Shown in pieces: positions 53,699 to 62,812 of a DNA stretch of 64,000 bases; positions within the stretch are counted from its first letter, which is position 1, and every line of letters begins with the position of its first letter. This stretch comes from WTFY01 sp965220895 (GTDB taxonomy: Bacteria; Pseudomonadota; Gammaproteobacteria; UBA4575). The notes under the pieces are model-generated. The model made no database searches. It had not been told where the DNA came from and saw only the letters and a program-made list of their open reading frames with translations. The stretch covers positions 496,001 through 560,000 of the forward strand of contig OZ244850.1 of the NCBI GenBank assembly GCA_965220895.1, given 5' to 3'. Made by a program: the position numbers and the translations under genes.

Positions 53699-54862
53699 TC
53701 AGGCTCGGGCGAGACGGATCGCCCGCTGGGTGGCTTCGGTCAGCGTATCGGCCTGGTGAAGCTGGGCATGCCGGTTCTCAAGCAGCTGCCTGCCCTCGGC
53801 TGCCCGCGTGCCCTGCAGCAAGACGACGACCGGGACCAGCAGGGAAACGCTCTGCAGGGCATCGAGGATGCCACTCGCCAGCAGGTCGCAGCGCACGATG
53901 CCGCCGAAGATATTGACCAGCACCGCCTTGACCCCGGCATCGCTCACCACCAGCTTGAAAGCTTCGGCAACTCTCTCCTGCGTGATCGCACCCCCCACGT
54001 CAAGGAAATTGGCAGGTTCCCCGCCATGATGCTTGACGAGGTCCATGGTGGCCATGGCCAGCCCGGCCCCGTTCACGATGCAGCCGATGCTGCCGCCCAG
54101 GCGGATGTAATTGAGGCCCAGCGCGCAGGCATGTTCCTCGTCGCGGTTTCCCTGCATTGGATCGCGAAACTCCGCGATCTCCGCCTGCCGGAAAAGTGCG
54201 TTGTCATCGATGTTGATCTTGGCATCCAGGGCCGCCAGCCTACCCTCCGCGTCAACGATGAGCGGATTGATCTCCACCAGGCTGCAATCGCTGCTGACAA
54301 ACAGCTCGAACAGCGCAAACAGGATCGCCTGCAGCTGGCGGACCTGGTCCTTTTGCAGGCCCAGCGCATAGGCCAGGGTACGGGCCTGGCCGGGCTGCAA
54401 ACCGGCCCCCGGATGGACAAGCTGTGTCAGGACCCTGTCCGGGGTCTGCTGTGCGACCTGTTCGATATCCATGCCGCCTTCTGCGGATGCGATGATCGCA
54501 ATCCGCCCGCTCTCGCGGTCCACCAGCAGGGCCAGGTACAGCTCTCTGCGGACCTCGACGGCCTTCTCGATCAAAACGGCCTGCACAGGCAGGCCGTCCT
54601 TACCGGTCTGGCGGGTTACCAGGCGGGTTTCGAGCATCCCGGAGATGGCGGCGACAAGATCCCGTTTGCCGTCGGCGCGCACCACACCCCCGGCCTTGCC
54701 GCGCCCGCCGGCATGCACCTGGGCCTTGGCCACCCAGGTGTGCGGCTCCAGGGATTCACAGAACTGCTCGATATCGTCGCCAGTGCGGATCAGGTGTGAG
54801 TCCGGAACCGGCACGCCAAAGCGCGAGAAAATGGCCTTGGCCTGGTATTCATGTATATTCAT
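53699..54862 (-). CDS. sucC: Succinyl-CoA synthetase beta subunit SucC
   Basis: 387 residues. An ATP-grasp fold begins MNIHEYQAKAIFSRFGVPVP and VAKAQVHAGGRGKAGGV, followed by LVEINPLIV and the C-terminal flavodoxin-like part with NIFGGIVRCDLLASGIL. It binds the nucleotide and succinate. First gene of sucC-sucD. It is divergent from coaE across 50 nt containing a TTGACA box (54885-54890) and a 12-nt palindrome ATACGCGCGTAT (54893-54904). Confidence 0.96.
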   Translation of the reverse strand: MNIHEYQAKAIFSRFGVPVPDSHLIRTGDDIEQFCESLEPHTWVAKAQVHAGGRGKAGGVVRADGKRDLVAAISGMLETRLVTRQTGKDGLPVQAVLIEKAVEVRRELYLALLVDRESGRIAIIASAEGGMDIEQVAQQTPDRVLTQLVHPGAGLQPGQARTLAYALGLQKDQVRQLQAILFALFELFVSSDCSLVEINPLIVDAEGRLAALDAKINIDDNALFRQAEIAEFRDPMQGNRDEEHACALGLNYIRLGGSIGCIVNGAGLAMATMDLVKHHGGEPANFLDVGGAITQERVAEAFKLVVSDAGVKAVLVNIFGGIVRCDLLASGILDALQSVSLLVPVVVLLQGTRAAEGRQLLENRHAQLHQADTLTEATQRAIRLARA

Positions 54863-54912
54863 ACGGTGAGTTGCGAAGCGAGTTTTGACAGTATACGCGC
54901 GTATCCGGGACG

Positions 54913-55521
54913 ATGTTAGTAGTGGGCCTTACAGGCGGAATCGGCTGCGGCAAGTCGTCCGTTGCCGGGATCTTCGAGCAGGACCTCCGGGTCCCGGTCA
55001 TCGATGCCGACGTCATCGCCCGCCAGCTGACGGAGACCGAAGAAGTCCGCGAACGGCTGCGCAAGACCTTCGGCGAGGAGTATTTCGACGCCCAGCAGAC
55101 CCTGTTGCGTGACCGGCTCCGACAGGCCGTCTTTGCCGATGCGGGCCTCCGGCGCACGCTGGAAGACCTGCTGCATCCCCTGGTGTACCGGGAAATCAGG
55201 CAGCGCCTCGGCCAGCTCGATGCCGTGTACTGCATCGTCGTGGTGCCCCTGCTGCTCGAGACGGAAGGCGCCGGCCTGGTCGATCGCATTCTCGTCATCG
55301 ACTGCAGCGTCGAGCAACAGCTCGAACGCGTCATGGTACGCGACCGCTGCGACCCGGCGCATGCAAAAGCCATCATATCAGCACAGTTGGACCGCGACGC
55401 CCGGCTCGAACGGGCCGATGATGTCCTCGAAAATGATGCCGGCCTGGAAAGTTTGCGCGAAAAGGTTGCTATACTGCACGACAAGTACAGTACTTTAGGC
55501 CTGTCCCCGGATGTGTCATGA
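54913..55521 (+). CDS. coaE: Dephospho-CoA kinase CoaE
   Basis: 202 residues. The P-loop is GLTGGIGCGKSSVAGIF, then VIDADVIARQLTE, and the lid region LERVMVRDRCDPAHAKAII. It phosphorylates the ribose 3'-hydroxyl of dephospho-CoA, the last step of CoA synthesis. It overlaps zapD by 4 nt (ATGA), the coaE-zapD pairing found throughout gammaproteobacteria. ATG 54913 is the only start that keeps the P-loop at the N-terminus. Confidence 0.95.
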   Translation: MLVVGLTGGIGCGKSSVAGIFEQDLRVPVIDADVIARQLTETEEVRERLRKTFGEEYFDAQQTLLRDRLRQAVFADAGLRRTLEDLLHPLVYREIRQRLGQLDAVYCIVVVPLLLETEGAGLVDRILVIDCSVEQQLERVMVRDRCDPAHAKAIISAQLDRDARLERADDVLENDAGLESLREKVAILHDKYSTLGLSPDVS

Positions 55522-56297
55522 CTGAGCGCTCCACAACATCTTTAATCACCTACGAGCAGCCCCTGAACGAGAAGATACGTACTTTTTTGCGTTATGAGCA
55601 ACTGGCTGACCAGTTTGCATTCTTTGTCAAACGGCAAAAACCTTACGACAGCCATGGGGCGTTGCTTACGCTGATCGAGATGTACAACCTGGTATCGCGC
55701 AGCGACGTAAAACAGGATCTGCTGAAACACATCAAGCGGCAGATCGATGCGCTGGAACTGCTTGCTCCCCAGCCCAATATCAACACCGTCAAGCTGAACC
55801 GCATCCTGGCCGAACACAAAGCATTTTACGACGAACTGCATGAGGTCCACGGCCAGATCGTTGATCACCTGAAAAACAACGATTTCTTCAGCAGTATTCG
55901 TCAGAGGAGTTCCCTCCCCGGCGGCATCTGCAACTTCGACGTTCCGGAATACCGCCACTGGCTGGAACAATCATTTATGCAGCGCAAGCAAATGCTGATG
56001 GACTGGTTCGAGCCGTTCCAGATGGTCGAGAAAGGCATCTCGCAGTCCCTGAAACTCATTCGGCAAAGCGTACCGTTTCGCCAGCGACTGGCAACAAAGG
56101 GCTTTTACTACCAGAGCCTTGATCTGGGTGCGTCGTACCAGATGATTCGCATCCGGGTGGACAGGGATCATTTCCCGGAGTGCAGTGCCGGGAAGCAGCG
56201 CTTCTCCATACGTTTTTTGAGCCAGACCAGCCTGGAAACGACCCCCAAGCAGATCGACAACGACATCGAGTTCAAACTGGCCTGCTGCAACTTCTAG
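55518..56297 (+). CDS. zapD: Cell division protein ZapD
   Basis: 259 residues. Matches the ZapD/YacF family: ITYEQPLNEKIRTFLRYEQL, then a helical bundle and a beta-sheet region with DVPEYRHWLEQ and CQFDINNDI-like end (here KQIDNDIEFKLACC). It binds the C-terminal tail of FtsZ and bundles protofilaments. The FtsZ C-terminus that it would contact (DYLDIPTFLRTQAD) is encoded at the right end of this window. Translationally coupled to coaE. Confidence 0.93.
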   Translation: MTERSTTSLITYEQPLNEKIRTFLRYEQLADQFAFFVKRQKPYDSHGALLTLIEMYNLVSRSDVKQDLLKHIKRQIDALELLAPQPNINTVKLNRILAEHKAFYDELHEVHGQIVDHLKNNDFFSSIRQRSSLPGGICNFDVPEYRHWLEQSFMQRKQMLMDWFEPFQMVEKGISQSLKLIRQSVPFRQRLATKGFYYQSLDLGASYQMIRIRVDRDHFPECSAGKQRFSIRFLSQTSLETTPKQIDNDIEFKLACCNF

Positions 56298-56304
56298 CCG
56301 GTTT

Positions 56305-57264
56305 TCAGCGGTCCTGCTGCCATATGGCACGGATGGCAGCCACACCCTGGCCGCCATGAGCGATGGCGACTTCGATGTCTGCCACACCCAGGCCCCCGAT
56401 CGCGTACACCGGAATGGCACTTTCCCGTGCCAAGCGGGCGAACCGCTTCCAGCCCAGTACCTCGTTGGACACATCGGACACTTTCTCGCGCACCGGGCCC
56501 AGGAAAATGTAATCCAGGTCCGTTTGCGAAGCACGAAGCACTTCGTCAAGAGTGTGGCAGGAGGCACTGACCAGGTACTTCTTGTCAAGTGGCCTTGTTT
56601 TCACGGCACACAGCCTGCGGCTGGTCAGATGCAGGCCGTGTGCATCGACCTGTTCAAGTAAAGAGGCTTCGGCATTCAACACCAGGCGCACCCGGTGGCG
56701 GTGACATTCCTGCAGGCAGTCCTCGGCCAGCTGCAAATAGTCCTGGCGGCCCAGGTCATGGGAACGAAAATGGACCAGGCTGACTTTGTCCTGCCCGATG
56801 GTATCCCCGAAGTGGCGCAGGAAATCCCGCACCTGTCCAGCAGCCGGGGTGACACAGACCAGCCCCGGCAACTGCAGGGCCCGCACGATACCGTGGTTGG
56901 CCTTCGGAAAGTGCAGGCCGTCCAGGGCCCGGGGGCTTCTCCAGGCGAACTCCTGTCCTTCGACACCACGCACCCTGCCCGAATAGTCGGTCACCAGGAA
57001 AACATCCAGGAAAACCTCCCGGTCCGCATAGGCGTACGGAACCTGAATCAGGGGACGACAGCGGCACATGTCGATGTCGAGCTCCTCCTTGAGCTCACGC
57101 TGCAGTGCAGACTCAGGCGACTCGCCGGCCTCCAGCTTGCCGCCCGGAAACACGGCCAGGCCCCCCAGATGGCGATCCGCGGGCCGCTTCATCACCAGAA
57201 TTTCGTCCATGGAGTTCCTCACGATGCCGACCACCACGTGCTGGCGGGGCACACCCGAGCTCAC
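56305..57264 (-). CDS. mutT: Nudix hydrolase (MutT) fused to a ThiE-like domain
   Basis: About 319 residues. Residues 1-130 are a MutT-type 8-oxo-dGTP pyrophosphatase with the complete Nudix box GGKLEAGESPESALQRELKE followed by ELDI. The second half resembles thiamine-phosphate synthase (VSASCHTLDEVLRASQTDLD, then YIFLGPVREKVSD, AIGGLGVADIEVAIAHGGQG). The fusion is common in gammaproteobacteria. No ATG precedes the Nudix fold: GTG 57264, 11 nt past the argJ stop, is proposed, with GTG 57252 as alternative. Coupling to argJ translation is likely. Confidence 0.85.
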   Translation of the reverse strand: MSSGVPRQHVVVGIVRNSMDEILVMKRPADRHLGGLAVFPGGKLEAGESPESALQRELKEELDIDMCRCRPLIQVPYAYADREVFLDVFLVTDYSGRVRGVEGQEFAWRSPRALDGLHFPKANHGIVRALQLPGLVCVTPAAGQVRDFLRHFGDTIGQDKVSLVHFRSHDLGRQDYLQLAEDCLQECHRHRVRLVLNAEASLLEQVDAHGLHLTSRRLCAVKTRPLDKKYLVSASCHTLDEVLRASQTDLDYIFLGPVREKVSDVSNEVLGWKRFARLARESAIPVYAIGGLGVADIEVAIAHGGQGVAAIRAIWQQDR

Positions 57265-57275
57265 GGGAGAAATGC

Positions 57276-58493
57276 TCAGTTGCGGTACTCCGAGTTGATC
57301 CTTACATAGTCGTGCGAGAGGTCCGTGGTCCAGATCCGGGCACCGGCATCCCCCGTACCCAGCTGCAACCTCAGTTCGAGTTCCTCGCCGCACATCGCCT
57401 GCACGCCAGCCGCTTCCGTGTACCCCGGGGCTGGCTGTCCGTTCTCGATGACGGCCAGGCCGCTGATGGACAGGGACAGGCGGTCCATGTCCAGGGCAGC
57501 TCCCGGGGCACGTCCGGCCGCTGCTACGATGCGCCCCCAGTTCGGATCACTGGCAAAGGCCGCGGTCTTGACCAGCGGCGAGTGCGCAATGGTAAAGGCA
57601 ATGTCACGCGCCATCTTCTCGCTGGGTGCCTGCTCAATGCGGATGCAAATGTATTTCGTCGCCCCTTCACCGTCGCGGACCATGGCCTGGGCCAGGGACA
57701 GGAACAGGGAATTCAGGGCCTCGGTGAATTGCGCTGCGGCCGGCTTCGACAGCTCACCGTAGCGGGCACCGGAACGTCCTGTGGCCATCAGCACGCAGGC
57801 ATCGTTGGTAGAAGTATCCCCGTCGACCGTGATGCAGTGAAATGACTGCCGTGCGCCCGCCTGGGCGAGCTGCGCCGCCTGTTCCGAATCGATTTGCAGA
57901 TCCGTGGCAACATATGCCAGCATCGTCGCCATGTCCGGGCGGATCATTCCCGCACCCTTGGCGATGCCCGTCATCGTCACGGCCTTGCCGTCCAGCTGCA
58001 ACTGCCTGGACACCCCCTTGCAGACCGTGTCCGTGGTCATGATGGCCTTTGCGGCGGGAAGCCAGGCATCTTCTTCGAGTTCCCGGACCAGCCGGGGGCA
58101 GTGTGCGTTGATTTTCGCAACGTCCAGCCGTTCGCCGATGACCCCGGTCGAGAACGGCAGTACCTCCGTCTCCAGGCAGCCGCTCTCGCCCGCAAGTGCC
58201 GCACAGCAGGTACGGGCATCCTCCAGGCCCAGCTTGCCAAGGCCGGCATTGGCATTGCCGGCGTTGATGAGCAGGTAGCGAGGCTGTGCCGCGGCCAGGT
58301 GGCTGCGGGCAACCGTCACGGGCGCCGCACAAAACCGGTTGGTCGTGAACAGGGCCGCGGTATGGGCCTGTTCGCAGATCTCCACCAGCACCAGGTCATC
58401 GCGGCCCTCATAGCGCAGGCCGGTCGCCGCCGTTGCCAGGCGAATGCCCTTTACGGGCAACAGCCGCTCGGGAGGATTCAGGGAAATTGCCAT
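57276..58493 (-). CDS. argJ: Glutamate N-acetyltransferase/amino-acid acetyltransferase ArgJ
   Basis: 405 residues. The self-cleavage site is in KGAGMIRPDMATMLAYVATD, where the threonine becomes the N-terminal nucleophile of the beta chain. LLINAGNANAGLGKLG and the C-terminal RINSEYRN are conserved. It recycles the acetyl group from N-acetylornithine to glutamate in arginine synthesis, and may also make N-acetylglutamate from acetyl-CoA. ATG 58493 (MAISLNPPERLLPVKG) is chosen; upstream codons lie in the secA end region. It is followed by the Nudix-ThiE gene. Confidence 0.94.
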   Translation of the reverse strand: MAISLNPPERLLPVKGIRLATAATGLRYEGRDDLVLVEICEQAHTAALFTTNRFCAAPVTVARSHLAAAQPRYLLINAGNANAGLGKLGLEDARTCCAALAGESGCLETEVLPFSTGVIGERLDVAKINAHCPRLVRELEEDAWLPAAKAIMTTDTVCKGVSRQLQLDGKAVTMTGIAKGAGMIRPDMATMLAYVATDLQIDSEQAAQLAQAGARQSFHCITVDGDTSTNDACVLMATGRSGARYGELSKPAAAQFTEALNSLFLSLAQAMVRDGEGATKYICIRIEQAPSEKMARDIAFTIAHSPLVKTAAFASDPNWGRIVAAAGRAPGAALDMDRLSLSISGLAVIENGQPAPGYTEAAGVQAMCGEELELRLQLGTGDAGARIWTTDLSHDYVRINSEYRN

Positions 58494-58518
58494 GCCAGTT
58501 CGGGCTGAAACCGGGTTC

Positions 58519-61239
58519 TCAGGCGAGCTTCCCGCAACAGTGTTTGTACTTCTTGCCGGAGCCGCAGGGACAGGGGTCGTTGCGGCCGACCTTTTTCTTG
58601 CCGCGCTTGAAAGGCTTCGGTTTGGGCGCTTGCACCGGGGGGGCCGCCTGCGGCTGGGGCGTACCGGGCTGCAGTACATTGTCGGCCTGCACATGCTGGT
58701 ACTCAATGTCCTCCGGGATCTGCTGCGCCTCCTCCAGCGCCCGGATTTCCTCCAGGGTGGGGAGCTCAGCCCGGGCGATCAGGGAAACGGTCTCGTGCTT
58801 GATCTGCTCGAGCAACTGCTGGAACATGCTGAATGCCTCCCGCTTGTACTCCTGTTTCGGATTTTTCTGCGCATAGCTTCGCAGCCCGATGCCCTGGCGC
58901 AAATAGTCCATGGCTGCGAGGTGTTCCTTCCAGCGGTTGTCCAGCACCTTCAGCATGATGTCCTTCTCGAGCCGGCGCATCAGTTCCGCACCGACCCGGT
59001 CTTCCTTTTCGCCGAACAGATCCGAGACCTGCTGGTGTATCCTCTTGCTGATCTCCTCGCGGTCCACGGATTCGTCGTCCAGCCATTCATGCACCTTCAG
59101 GCTCAGGCCGAACGTGCCCTCGAGCGCCTGGTTCAGGCCCTCGACCTCCCATTGCTCCTCCACGCTTCCATCCGGCAGGTATTCGCCGATCATGTTGTCG
59201 GTGACGTCCTCGCGTATGGCCGTCAGGTTCTCGGAAATATCCTCGGTCTGCATCAGGTCGCGGCGCTGCTCGTACACCACCTTGCGCTGGTCGTTGGCGA
59301 CGTCATCGTACTCCAGCAAATGCTTGCGAATATCGAAGTTGTGCGCCTCGACCTTGCGTTGCGCATTCTCAATGGCCTTGGACACCCAGGGGTGTTCGAT
59401 CGATTCGCCCGGCTGCATGCCGAGCTTCTGCATCATCCCGCGCACCTTGTCCGAAGCAAAAATCCTCATCAGGTTGTCTTCCATCGACAGATAGAAGCGC
59501 GAGGATCCCACGTCTCCCTGGCGACCTGAACGACCCCGCAGCTGGTTGTCGATCCGCCTCGATTCATGCCGTTCTGTACCGATGATATGCAGGCCGCCGG
59601 CCTGCAGGACCGCGTCATGCCGACCCTGCCAGTCTGTCCGCACCTGGCCGCGGTCGTGCTCCGTGGCATCCGGCGCCAGGCGCTGCAGTTCGGCTTCGAG
59701 ATTGCCTCCAAGCACGATGTCCGTACCCCGGCCCGCCATGTTGGTGGCGATGGTCACCGTGCCGGGACACCCGGCCTGGGTAATGATCAGGGATTCCCGC
59801 TCGTGCTGCTTGGCATTCAGCACCTGGTGTTCGATGCCGGACTTTTTCAACACGCCGGCGATCTGCTCGGAGGATTCGATGGAAGTGGTGCCCACCAGCA
59901 CCGGCTGGCCGCGCTCCGTGCATTCCTTGATGTCAGCGATGATGGCGTCATATTTTTCCTGCATCGTCAGATACACGAGATCCCCCAGGTCTTCGCGGAT
60001 CATGGGCTTGTGGGTCGGGATCACGACCACCTCCAGGCCGTAAATGGACTCGAACTCGTACGCCTCCGTGTCCGCCGTACCCGTCATGCCGGACAGCTTG
60101 CTGTAGAGGCGAAAATAGTTCTGGAAGGTGATGGATGCCAGGGTCTGGTTCTCGTTCTGTATGACCACGCCCTCCTTGGCCTCGACCGCCTGGTGCAGGC
60201 CGTCGGACCAGCGCCGACCCGGCATCGTGCGGCCGGTGAACTCATCGACGATGGTGACCTGTCCGTCACGCACGATGTAATCGACATTTTTCTGAAACAG
60301 CACGTTTGCGCGCAACGCGGCGTTCACGTGATGCAGCAGATTGATATTGGCCACGTCATACAGGGTCTCATTGCTGGCCAGCAGGCCCCGGCCCGAGAGC
60401 AGCTCCTCGATATGCTGGTGCCCCTCTTCGGTCAGGTGAATCTGCTTGCTTTTTTCATCGATGCTGTAGTCGCCCGGCCCGTCTTCCTCCTGCTGCGGGA
60501 CCAGCTTGGGCACCAGCGAATCCATCGCCTTGTACAGGCTCAGGTTCTCTCCGGTGGACCCCGAGATGATCAGGGGGGTGCGCGCCTCGTCGATCAGGAT
60601 CGAATCCACTTCGTCGACCACCGCAAAATTGAGTGCGCGCTGCACGCAGGCCTCCGCCGAAAATTCCATGTTGTCACGCAGGTAGTCAAAGCCGAATTCA
60701 TTGTTGGTGCCGTAGGTGACGTCCGCCGCGTAGGCCTGCTGGCGCTCCGGGTGTCCCATGCCGCTGACCAACACGCCGACCTCAAGTCCCAGCAAGCGGT
60801 AGATTCCGCCCATCCACTCCGCATCGCGCCGGGCCAGATAGTCATTGACCGTGACGACATGCGCGCCGGCACCGCCGAGGGCATTGAGATACACCGGCAG
60901 GGTCGCGACCAGGGTCTTGCCCTCGCCGGTGCGCATCTCGGCAATATTGCCATCATGCAGGACCATGCCGCCGACCAGCTGGACATCGAAATGGCGCATC
61001 TCCAGGGCACGCCGGGCAGCTTCCCGAACGGCCGCAAAGGCTTCCGGCAGGAGGGCTTCCAGGGTCGAGCCGTTCTCCGCCTGCTGGCGAAATTCCGCAG
61101 TTTTCTGTCGCAGGCCGTGATCGTCCAGAGCCTGGTAGGTCGCCTCCAGTGCGTTGATTTTCTGGACAGTCTTGTGATACCGGCCCAGCATCCGCTGGTT
61201 GCGGCTACCGAAGACTTTCTTGGTGAATTTTTCTAACAT
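58519..61239 (-). CDS. secA: Protein translocase ATPase SecA
   Basis: 906 residues. NBD1 has Walker A MRTGEGKTLVA and the DEAD-like VVDEVDSILIDEARTPLIIS; NBD2 has NMAGRGTDIVLGGNLEAEL. The C-terminus carries the SecB- and zinc-binding motif CPCGSGKKYKHCCG. It drives export through SecYEG. ATG 61239 (MLEKFTKKVFGSRNQRM) fits E. coli SecA better than the in-frame starts 12-15 nt upstream. The lpxC-M23-secA layout is the standard end of the dcw cluster. Confidence 0.97.
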   Translation of the reverse strand: MLEKFTKKVFGSRNQRMLGRYHKTVQKINALEATYQALDDHGLRQKTAEFRQQAENGSTLEALLPEAFAAVREAARRALEMRHFDVQLVGGMVLHDGNIAEMRTGEGKTLVATLPVYLNALGGAGAHVVTVNDYLARRDAEWMGGIYRLLGLEVGVLVSGMGHPERQQAYAADVTYGTNNEFGFDYLRDNMEFSAEACVQRALNFAVVDEVDSILIDEARTPLIISGSTGENLSLYKAMDSLVPKLVPQQEEDGPGDYSIDEKSKQIHLTEEGHQHIEELLSGRGLLASNETLYDVANINLLHHVNAALRANVLFQKNVDYIVRDGQVTIVDEFTGRTMPGRRWSDGLHQAVEAKEGVVIQNENQTLASITFQNYFRLYSKLSGMTGTADTEAYEFESIYGLEVVVIPTHKPMIREDLGDLVYLTMQEKYDAIIADIKECTERGQPVLVGTTSIESSEQIAGVLKKSGIEHQVLNAKQHERESLIITQAGCPGTVTIATNMAGRGTDIVLGGNLEAELQRLAPDATEHDRGQVRTDWQGRHDAVLQAGGLHIIGTERHESRRIDNQLRGRSGRQGDVGSSRFYLSMEDNLMRIFASDKVRGMMQKLGMQPGESIEHPWVSKAIENAQRKVEAHNFDIRKHLLEYDDVANDQRKVVYEQRRDLMQTEDISENLTAIREDVTDNMIGEYLPDGSVEEQWEVEGLNQALEGTFGLSLKVHEWLDDESVDREEISKRIHQQVSDLFGEKEDRVGAELMRRLEKDIMLKVLDNRWKEHLAAMDYLRQGIGLRSYAQKNPKQEYKREAFSMFQQLLEQIKHETVSLIARAELPTLEEIRALEEAQQIPEDIEYQHVQADNVLQPGTPQPQAAPPVQAPKPKPFKRGKKKVGRNDPCPCGSGKKYKHCCGKLA

Positions 61240-61403
61240 GCGTGCTTGCATCACTTGCCCGAATGCCGGGAATGCATCCCGGGTCGCTGGCGAAATCCGG
61301 TGGTGCTCACGTGCAGTGCGAACGGACTCGTGCAGGAAACCGGTTTGTGGACATCGCTGAACAACGCGTGGATCGGGTGAATTCGAAGCCGCCTGCAGCC
61401 GAG

Positions 61404-62309
61404 CTATTTGACAAACTTCATCGGGTCAATCTGGACACCGTCCTTGAGCACCTCGAAGTGGACATGGGGGCCTGTCGAGCGGCCCGTATTGCCCAGCTTG
61501 GCAATCACGTGTCCGCGCTTGACCACCTCGCCCGCCTTCACCAGGACGACCTTGTTGTGCGCATAGCGTGACATGTATCCATTGCCGTGGTCGATTTCCA
61601 CCAGGTTGCCGTAGTCGCCATTCCTGTGCGCGCGCGTCACGATGCCACCGGCCACGGCCATCACGTTGCTGCCGGACTGGCCGGCAAAGTCCACACCCTT
61701 GTGTTTTTCGGGATGGCCTGTAAACGGATCACGCCGCTTGCCGAAAAGGGAGGATACCCAGCTGTACTTGACCGGTCGGCCCTGCGGCACAATTTCCTGT
61801 TCGACCTTTTCGTTGACCATGGCATCCCGGATCACTTCCAGCTGGCGCTCGCGCGCCTCCAGACTGCTCTGGATCCTTTCGAATTCGGATTCGATCTGCA
61901 GGCTCTTGCCGCCGGGGACCTCCGTTACCGGAGACGGACCCCCGATCCCGGACTCCGGCACAAAGCTGAACTCCTCGGGCTCGAGGCCAGCCATCTCGAT
62001 CAGCACGCTGCCCAGTACGTCGATGCGCTGCACCTGGGCCTGCAGCATCCCGGCCTGGGTGGTCAGTGCGCTGACCTCGGCCCGGGATTCCTCGCGAGCC
62101 TGCTGCAAACGCTGTTCATGTTCTGCGATATCCTCCTTCCACTGGCTCAGGATCACCTCATTGCCGAAGAAGATGCCGAGCAGATAGCCGCTGCCCAGCA
62201 GTACCGTCAGCACCAGCGTGACAGCACCAATCAATCCGGCCCGATACCACCTGCGCGGCTCGACATACAGGAGACGTAGGCGTGAACGGGGGAAAATGAT
62301 AATGTTCAT
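61404..62309 (-). CDS. M23-family (LytM) peptidoglycan peptidase
   Basis: 301 residues. One N-terminal membrane helix (about 22-45) anchors it, a coiled-coil stretch with EHEQRLQQAREES follows, and the M23 domain comes last, with the zinc ligands in HKGVDFAG and GPHVHFEVLKDG and with EIDHGNGYMSRYAH. Such proteins cut peptide cross-links or, when degenerate, activate amidases; here all ligands are intact. It sits between dciA/lpxC and secA, where many non-enteric gammaproteobacteria have it. Divergent from dciA. Confidence 0.92.
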   Translation of the reverse strand: MNIIIFPRSRLRLLYVEPRRWYRAGLIGAVTLVLTVLLGSGYLLGIFFGNEVILSQWKEDIAEHEQRLQQAREESRAEVSALTTQAGMLQAQVQRIDVLGSVLIEMAGLEPEEFSFVPESGIGGPSPVTEVPGGKSLQIESEFERIQSSLEARERQLEVIRDAMVNEKVEQEIVPQGRPVKYSWVSSLFGKRRDPFTGHPEKHKGVDFAGQSGSNVMAVAGGIVTRAHRNGDYGNLVEIDHGNGYMSRYAHNKVVLVKAGEVVKRGHVIAKLGNTGRSTGPHVHFEVLKDGVQIDPMKFVK

Positions 62310-62361
62310 GACTGTGATAGTTAATCTGGATTACTGAACATTCCTACCTGCGCTCATCCGG

Positions 62362-62787
62362 ATGCAGAAACTCTCGTCATACATCAGCACAGGCTTGCAG
62401 GATAAAGCCAAGCTGCTGCACCGGCTCACCCTGAGCTTGAGGATGCAGCTGCCGGCGACACTGGCCAGTCACTGCTGGGTCGCCAGCATCGACAACCGGA
62501 CCCTGACGATCATCACAGATGACCCTGGCCACGCCAGCCTGCTCCGGTTCCAGCAGCATGAAATCCTGAAACAGTTCAATCAGGAACTGGGCCTTGCGGT
62601 AAGAGTATGCCTAAATCGGCTAAAGATTAAAATCCGAAAGACCACCAGCGAGCCGAAACAGCCGACCCCGGCAACTCCCCTCTCGGGGCCCAGCGCCCGC
62701 CATATCGATGAATGCGCAGAACACGTGCAGGACCCGGAACTGAAGGAAGCGCTGCGCCGTCTGGCGCGACAAGGCAGGAAAGACTGA
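62362..62787 (+). CDS. dciA: DUF721 protein, DciA-like helicase loader
   Basis: 141 residues. The DUF721 (KH-like) domain covers about 15-95: LQDKAKLLHRLTLSLRMQLP, HCWVASIDNRTLTIITDDPG and ASLLRFQQHEILKQF. A flexible proline-rich linker and a short helical end follow. DciA proteins load the replicative helicase DnaB in bacteria without DnaC. It is the only rightward gene between ftsZ and argJ. The family is well supported; the DnaB role is taken from the family. Confidence 0.85.
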   Translation: MQKLSSYISTGLQDKAKLLHRLTLSLRMQLPATLASHCWVASIDNRTLTIITDDPGHASLLRFQQHEILKQFNQELGLAVRVCLNRLKIKIRKTTSEPKQPTPATPLSGPSARHIDECAEHVQDPELKEALRRLARQGRKD

Positions 62788-62812
62788 AGGCCTTCGGACA
62801 GGCAGGCCGTCG

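Noticed and set aside
54885..54904. TTGACA and ATACGCGCGTAT palindrome between sucC and coaE as a promoter
   Set aside because: The -10 would have to fall at the coaE start codon and has no match there; mentioned only as a possible site.
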